Assembly: GCA_903813345.2 (NCBI GenBank)
Contig: CAIIXF020000001.1
Coordinates: 16,513,915 to 16,577,914, forward strand
Direction of reading: 5' to 3'
DNA: 64,000 bases
Source: Owenia fusiformis
Taxonomy: Eukaryota > Annelida > Polychaeta > Sabellida > Oweniidae
Positions within the stretch are counted from its first letter, which is position 1. Each line of letters opens with the position of its first letter. Position numbers and translations under genes: made by a program. The notes under the pieces were generated by a model. That model ran no database searches and was not told where the DNA came from. It worked only from the letters and a program-made list of their open reading frames with translations. This document shows positions 61,001 through 64,000 of this stretch, in pieces.

Positions 61001-61469
61001 ATGACCTCAAAATCAACATTGGAAGATTAATTAGAGAGATAGACAGAGATGAATGCAGTCGGGTCATTGACAATTTTGCAAGAAGAATCAATCTCTGCAT
61101 CCAATGTCGTGGTGCACATTTGGAGCACATTATCTAATCGTGCTTCATTTAGAGACTAATTGATCTAGAATGCTGAAACTTTTACATCTTGTCATACATT
61201 CAGTTGACTATACCTGTACCAGGTAACTAAGCTCAATATGCATAATTGACAAAGTTATTAAGACTTAAGTGGGTTCCAGTTTTTTTTGTCACCCTGTATT
61301 TAATAAATAGTGTCTGATATTATAAATGCGTCCAACGATCAAACGATCAAATACATACCACACAGAACATTGTCCATACAGAAGCTGTACCCAACAGGGC
61401 ACTGGCTGCAAGGTTCTCCCTCAATGTAAGGTTTGTCCTCGATACCAGTTTCAGCATTTGCTGTATTTC
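54967..61469 (-). CDS. Secreted CAP - EGF - ShKT mosaic protein, 3' part of the gene (start beyond window)
   Basis: Exons in transcript order: 61469-61359, 60271-60233, 59983-59891, 59651-59532, 59332-59270, 58824-58726 and 55088-54967. Every intron is GT-AG and phase 1, so internal exons are symmetric 1-1. The first visible exon carries the end of a CAP/SCP domain and its hinge (YIEGEPCSQCPVGYSFC). The third is an EGF-like module (C-TLTGCKNG...CDDGWSGAGCDG). The fourth is a ShKT six-cysteine module ending CRKSCKKCG. Two short linkers follow, one Gly/Asp/Asn rich. The last exon is a second ShKT module (CVNSFDESKC to AKACGQC) with the stop directly after its last cysteine. The CAP core and signal peptide must lie upstream; I found none up to 64000. 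The last intron (3.6 kb) holds a minisatellite and a Harbinger element. Extracellular, disulphide-rich; the exact function is not inferable. Confidence 0.82.
55360..55557. repeat. Left fragment of the A/C-rich minisatellite
   Basis: Diverged units such as CAAATCCCAACAACATCAAAT with CACAATACC, of the same character as 57717-58690. The Harbinger element separates the two parts. Confidence 0.6.
55820..56861 (-). pseudogene. Harbinger transposase (HARBI1-like, DDE_Tnp_4), frameshifted near the C-terminus
   Basis: The ATG at 56861 is the first good start; open frame upstream of it is made by a foldback insertion and begins with TTG. The nuclease-type DDE domain shows ALGAIDGTSHEV (Asp181), GFLGHMNDAQTF (Asp233) and RVYVEH (Glu304). 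An HTH-like RNRLLLTLLWLRSYP region and TTICKVIND precede it. The frame hits a stop at 55938 directly after the catalytic Glu. One frame over, at 55945, it continues IGNLKAFRVMGTLSRHPRKN to a TAG at 55820, exactly as the family requires. So one small indel disables an otherwise complete protein. The partner Myb-like protein of Harbinger elements was not found here. Confidence 0.88.
56923..57060. mobile_element. GC-rich foldback, copy 1, inside the Harbinger element
   Basis: GCCTGGGTCACATTTGCTCC and GGAGCAAATGTGACCAAGGC pair at the ends. Inner CGGCCGGGCGCC / GGCGCCCGGCCG arms flank an A/T-rich loop with GAGTATTTT. Confidence 0.85.
57366..57490. mobile_element. GC-rich foldback, copy 2, inside the Harbinger element
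   Basis: Same family as 56923 (GCCTGGATCACATTTGCCCC, GCGCCCGGCCGATTGAGTAT and its complement), with the right outer arm shortened. Two copies in one element argue for an independent foldback family. Confidence 0.8.
57717..58690. repeat. A/C-rich minisatellite, 48-bp unit, two unit classes
   Basis: Class 1 (about 57840-58160) carries AACGCTAAATCCCCAAAACA with TTTAAACGTCATGATACC. Class 2 (about 58190-58660) carries AATGCTAAATCCACACAACA with TCAAAACGACATAATACC. Forty-eight bp is sixteen codons, so it reads open as NQHNAKS-like repeats on the plus strand. It lies in the last intron of the minus-strand CAP gene. Confidence 0.9.
60320..61296 (+). mobile_element. Tc1/mariner-type transposon, 977 bp, TA-flanked, in an intron of the CAP gene
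   Basis: The ends CAGGGTGACAAAAAAAACTG are inverted copies with TA on each side. A damaged transposase lies within. The full-length type would be about 1.3-1.6 kb, so the middle has been deleted. Confidence 0.9.
60467..61137 (+). pseudogene. Tc1-like transposase with internal deletion and frameshift
   Basis: The N-terminal 90 residues are a helix-turn-helix segment of the DUF4817 type (TYIVRKRIETKSYKETQ, SQIFRLVQRF, GTVKPTKKKSDG). The sequence then jumps from near SERYIPNV to the second catalytic block, so the first Asp is missing. The second reads QQYGVTPHTS, where the family has QQDGATPH, so that catalytic Asp is Tyr. A poly-C run at 60908 interrupts the PHSPDL block. A frame change at about 60955 brings back the C-terminus (YTDGPLTIDDLK to LEHII, stop at 61137). 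Inactive. Confidence 0.82.
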
Positions 61470-61479
61470 CTCTATAAAT

Positions 61480-62640
61480 AAATACACGATGTGTCGTTAT
61501 TGATACCATTGATGTTGACATGTTGACATGTCTACAATACCCAGTGTGAGATATTGCTGCCATTGATATTAATGTTGGCATCAGTAGCTGAATCACTATT
61601 ATCTTAATGAAGATTTTTCTTCAATAAGGTCACAACTGTTGAGCTTTTTGGAAAAAAGGCATGACAAAAAACGATAAAAACAAAGAAAATTGTAAAATTG
61701 TGACAAACGTTTCGAAACTAACTCCCAACTCGTCTCTATCACTGCTAGAGAAAAGAATTTATTGAGATACAATGCAAGATAATTCTTTATTTAGATGATT
61801 TATAGGAGTTTGTGTCAATCTTGCACAATATTCTTCTATATTCAATCAAAACAAAAGGTTATTGAGTTCAAACCACTAAAAGGACACAAACAACACTTGT
61901 TCCTGATGAATGGGTTGCAGACACACATGTTACATATAATGTGAGATTAGCATTATTAAAGTGGCAATTATTCATCTATATTCTTCTTAATGTGCAAATA
62001 TGCATAATTTACCTTGGATGTAAACAAAAAAACATCGCCATATTGAACAATTGAAGGAATTGCCCTATGAGTCACTGTGAGTCTAATCTCCAAAAATGGA
62101 TCATATCAGAAAACATGCGGGATGTTATAACTTAAAGATACATCGTCAAGTTCTTTGTTTGTGGTTTTCTCTACTGGCTATAATGTATATATGGACATTA
62201 ACACATTCCACGTGACATACAGTATAATTAAAAGAGAGCATAGGAAATAACTCACTTTTCATATTGACATGTTCTTATGTTTTAGAGGGGTATATCCAAC
62301 AGGAATGAAATTATGAAATAAAAATACTTGTGAAAATACGTTGTGATTTGCTTTTCAAATGTTGCCCTTGGTGTTTTATCATTGTACTTGCACACTGTTT
62401 GTTGAAAACAAATAAAAACAAGCCGGATACTATTAAAAATATTACACTGAATAAAGGTTCCAGACGAACCAACAGCATGCTGAGACCTTATTGGTGAACT
62501 TTGGACATTCAATCAATTAAAGTCCGTGTTTAACTACGGTATGATAATGACAATCCTCGAAGGTATCTACCCTGGATTAGTATTTTTACATCAGACTATA
62601 CAACCTTATCAAGGCCAACATCATCAGCAAAACTGAGAAA
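61480..62640. other. No gene seen; probable CAP-gene intron and promoter of the small secreted gene
   Basis: Searched on the minus strand for CAP core motifs (HNxxR, GEN, HYTQ, CNYGP) without success. No clear TATA box before 62651. Confidence 0.4.
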
Positions 62641-62650
62641 ACCCGTCAAC

Positions 62651-63474
62651 ATGAATGCGTTCATTCTTGCCCTAGCTATTATCATATTGATGGGATGCGG
62701 CAACACTGCTAGGATCCCATTGTGCAAGAAGCCACAGATTGTTGAACTAAATAAACAACTGACTCAGCGAAATACAGACATTGGGGAAAGCCTAGAAGTT
62801 TTCTCTGGAACTGTTACAGGTGTTATAAGCACATTAGAAGTGAGCCAATCTCTCAAAGAGGCAGCCTTCGGCCAAATGGTAGCCAAATATACAACCCTAC
62901 TCAAATACTTAGAAGAGAAAATAGAACATCTTGAAGAAACCTGCAGCTGCTTCGGTAAGAAATTTAGATGCAATTGTAAATTAAAATATGATTATGGTCA
63001 ACAGTTCTTGACAAACTGAAGTAATGGGTATCATAAAGGTTACAATTTTATTTAATATTATTGTATTTTTGGACTCTAGTACTAAAGATAACCAAGTATT
63101 TAGCTCATAAGTTACTGAGAAAATACTTGTCAAAAGTGTCTCATTTGTTGGGACACCCGATATATGTATCACGATAATCAAAATATGAACCCAATGGGGT
63201 GCTATTTTAAATGTATGTAGAGTCACGGTGGTCAAATGTCTGTCAAACATCTAAAACTGTGCTGTGACAATTTTTAAAACAAAATTGTTTTGTTCCAGCC
63301 AATCCAACAACACCAGCAGCAAAACCAGTAATACCAACGACACCAACACCAACATCATCTTCAACAACAGCAACAACAACAACAGAAAAAACAACAAACG
63401 GCACAGTAAGAGGGCTAGGGAGAGCGGGTGCAGAAACAACAGAAATGTATGACAGCTTTGATGTTAAGAAATGA
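62651..63474 (+). CDS. Small secreted protein with Thr/Pro-rich tail, two exons, family not recognised
   Basis: Exon 1 is 62651-62954 and exon 2 is 63299-63474, joined in phase 1 by a CG|GTAAGA donor and a TTTTGTTCCAG acceptor, giving 159 aa. Residues 1-20 are a classical signal peptide (MNAFILALAIIILMGCGNTA). Residues 21-101 look largely helical (VELNKQL, SLEVFSGTVTGVISTLE, YLEEKIEHLEE) and end in a Cys pair CSC. Exon 2 encodes a Thr/Pro/Ser-rich, probably O-glycosylated segment (TTPAAK, TTPTPTSSSTTATTTT) and an acidic end. Reading through the intron would give a different Cys-rich C-terminus (FRCNC) of 122 aa total, so intron retention is possible. I do not recognise the family. It lies opposite to, and probably within an intron of, the CAP gene. 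Confidence 0.72.
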
Positions 63475-63747
63475 CAAACTCTATCTCACTCTATTTGGGG
63501 TATGACACCATTTCCATGGGAATGTCGTATTAACAAATAGCTGTGGTGTATGTTGTATGTTTAGACCTAATCATGATACCATGATACAACTGGGTCCTAG
63601 GAATAGCCAAGATAAGGGATGGGTTTGAACCTTTAAAATGTATGATAAAATTGCAAAAATAGATATATATATTAGAACATATATTTTATTTTTTGTTGCA
63701 TGGGCCATGTTATTATGTTACATGTATGTGATCTAGGGCAACACTTG

Positions 63748-63753
63748 ATTAAA
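63748..63753 (+). terminator. Possible variant poly(A) signal ATTAAA
   Basis: No AATAAA was seen between the stop at 63474 and the window end. This ATTAAA is the best candidate for the small secreted-protein gene. Weak. Confidence 0.2.
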
Positions 63754-64000
63754 GTCCACAGTTGGTAGCTACTGAAGTCAAATCCATTTTATGGGAAAGT
63801 AACCCATTTGTAAGTGAAATACCCAACCGTGCCTAATAGTTGGAAGACAAATGAATCTGACAGGATTGGATCTCTATAACTATCATTGAACAAGACAAAG
63901 CATATATTGTAAGTTATGATAAAAGAGATGACTTCAATTTTGATATTATAGATTTTCCACACTTGGATAGTAATATTTAATTGAACCCAGTATATGGGGT

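Overview
The window is a single AT-rich stretch of a metazoan nuclear genome. Genes are split by long introns with ordinary GT-AG splice sites, intergenic DNA is wide, and the space between exons is full of short TA-flanked inverted-repeat elements, minisatellites and broken transposons. The repeat style (dispersed blocks built on AGGTCAA/TTGACCT and many Tc1/mariner-type MITEs), together with a CAP/EGF/ShKT secreted mosaic gene, suggests a marine invertebrate, perhaps a lophotrochozoan such as a mollusc or brachiopod. The taxon is an inference and I cannot fix it.

Four protein-coding genes could be resolved to exon level by checking splice sites and reading phase. (1) An RZ-family regulator of G-protein signalling (RGS17/19/20 type) lies on the + strand from 29769 to 36252 in five exons, 229 aa, with the palmitoylated cysteine string and a complete RGS domain. 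A phase-compatible, GC-rich candidate exon lies 9 kb upstream (20495-20665). (2) A NACHT-WD40 STAND protein (NWD1-like, 1766 aa, seven exons) lies on the - strand from 51471 to 44105. It has an N-terminal DUF4062-type domain, Walker A and B motifs, a WD40 region and a C-terminal CaaX-type box. (3) The 3' part of a secreted CAP - EGF - ShKT - ShKT gene lies on the - strand from 61469 to 54967. All its exons are phase 1-1, and the start lies outside the window. (4) A small two-exon secreted protein with a Thr-rich tail (159 aa) lies on the + strand from 62651 to 63474, apparently inside an intron of gene 3 on the opposite strand.

Layout: 1-19 kb holds no convincing gene. It contains a degenerate cysteine-rich ORF (1.7-2.65 kb), a Gypsy-type LTR with primer-binding site (5.5-5.7 kb), a possible tRNA-derived SINE and several MITE families. 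From 19.4 to 36.8 kb is the RGS locus, including a 39-42 bp alternating tandem array (22.5-23.7 kb), a 930-bp long-TIR element and a 1.36-kb TA-flanked element nested in RGS intron 2. From 38 to 42 kb are two tandem arrays, two MITEs and a 1.1-kb mariner derivative with about 215-bp inverted repeats. From 44 to 51.5 kb is the NWD1-like gene, with an exact inverted copy of 104 bp of its own exon 6 in intron 5. From 52.6 to 54.2 kb is a 42-bp minisatellite that stays open in one frame over long blocks. From 55 to 63.5 kb are the two secreted-protein genes, with a complete but frameshifted PIF/Harbinger element sitting inside a 48-bp minisatellite, and a Tc1-like transposon with a lost catalytic residue.

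No tRNA or rRNA gene, CRISPR array or operon was seen, and nothing suggests bacterial DNA. The genes are not an obvious functional cluster: one is a Gi-type signalling regulator, one a STAND ATPase, and two encode secreted proteins.
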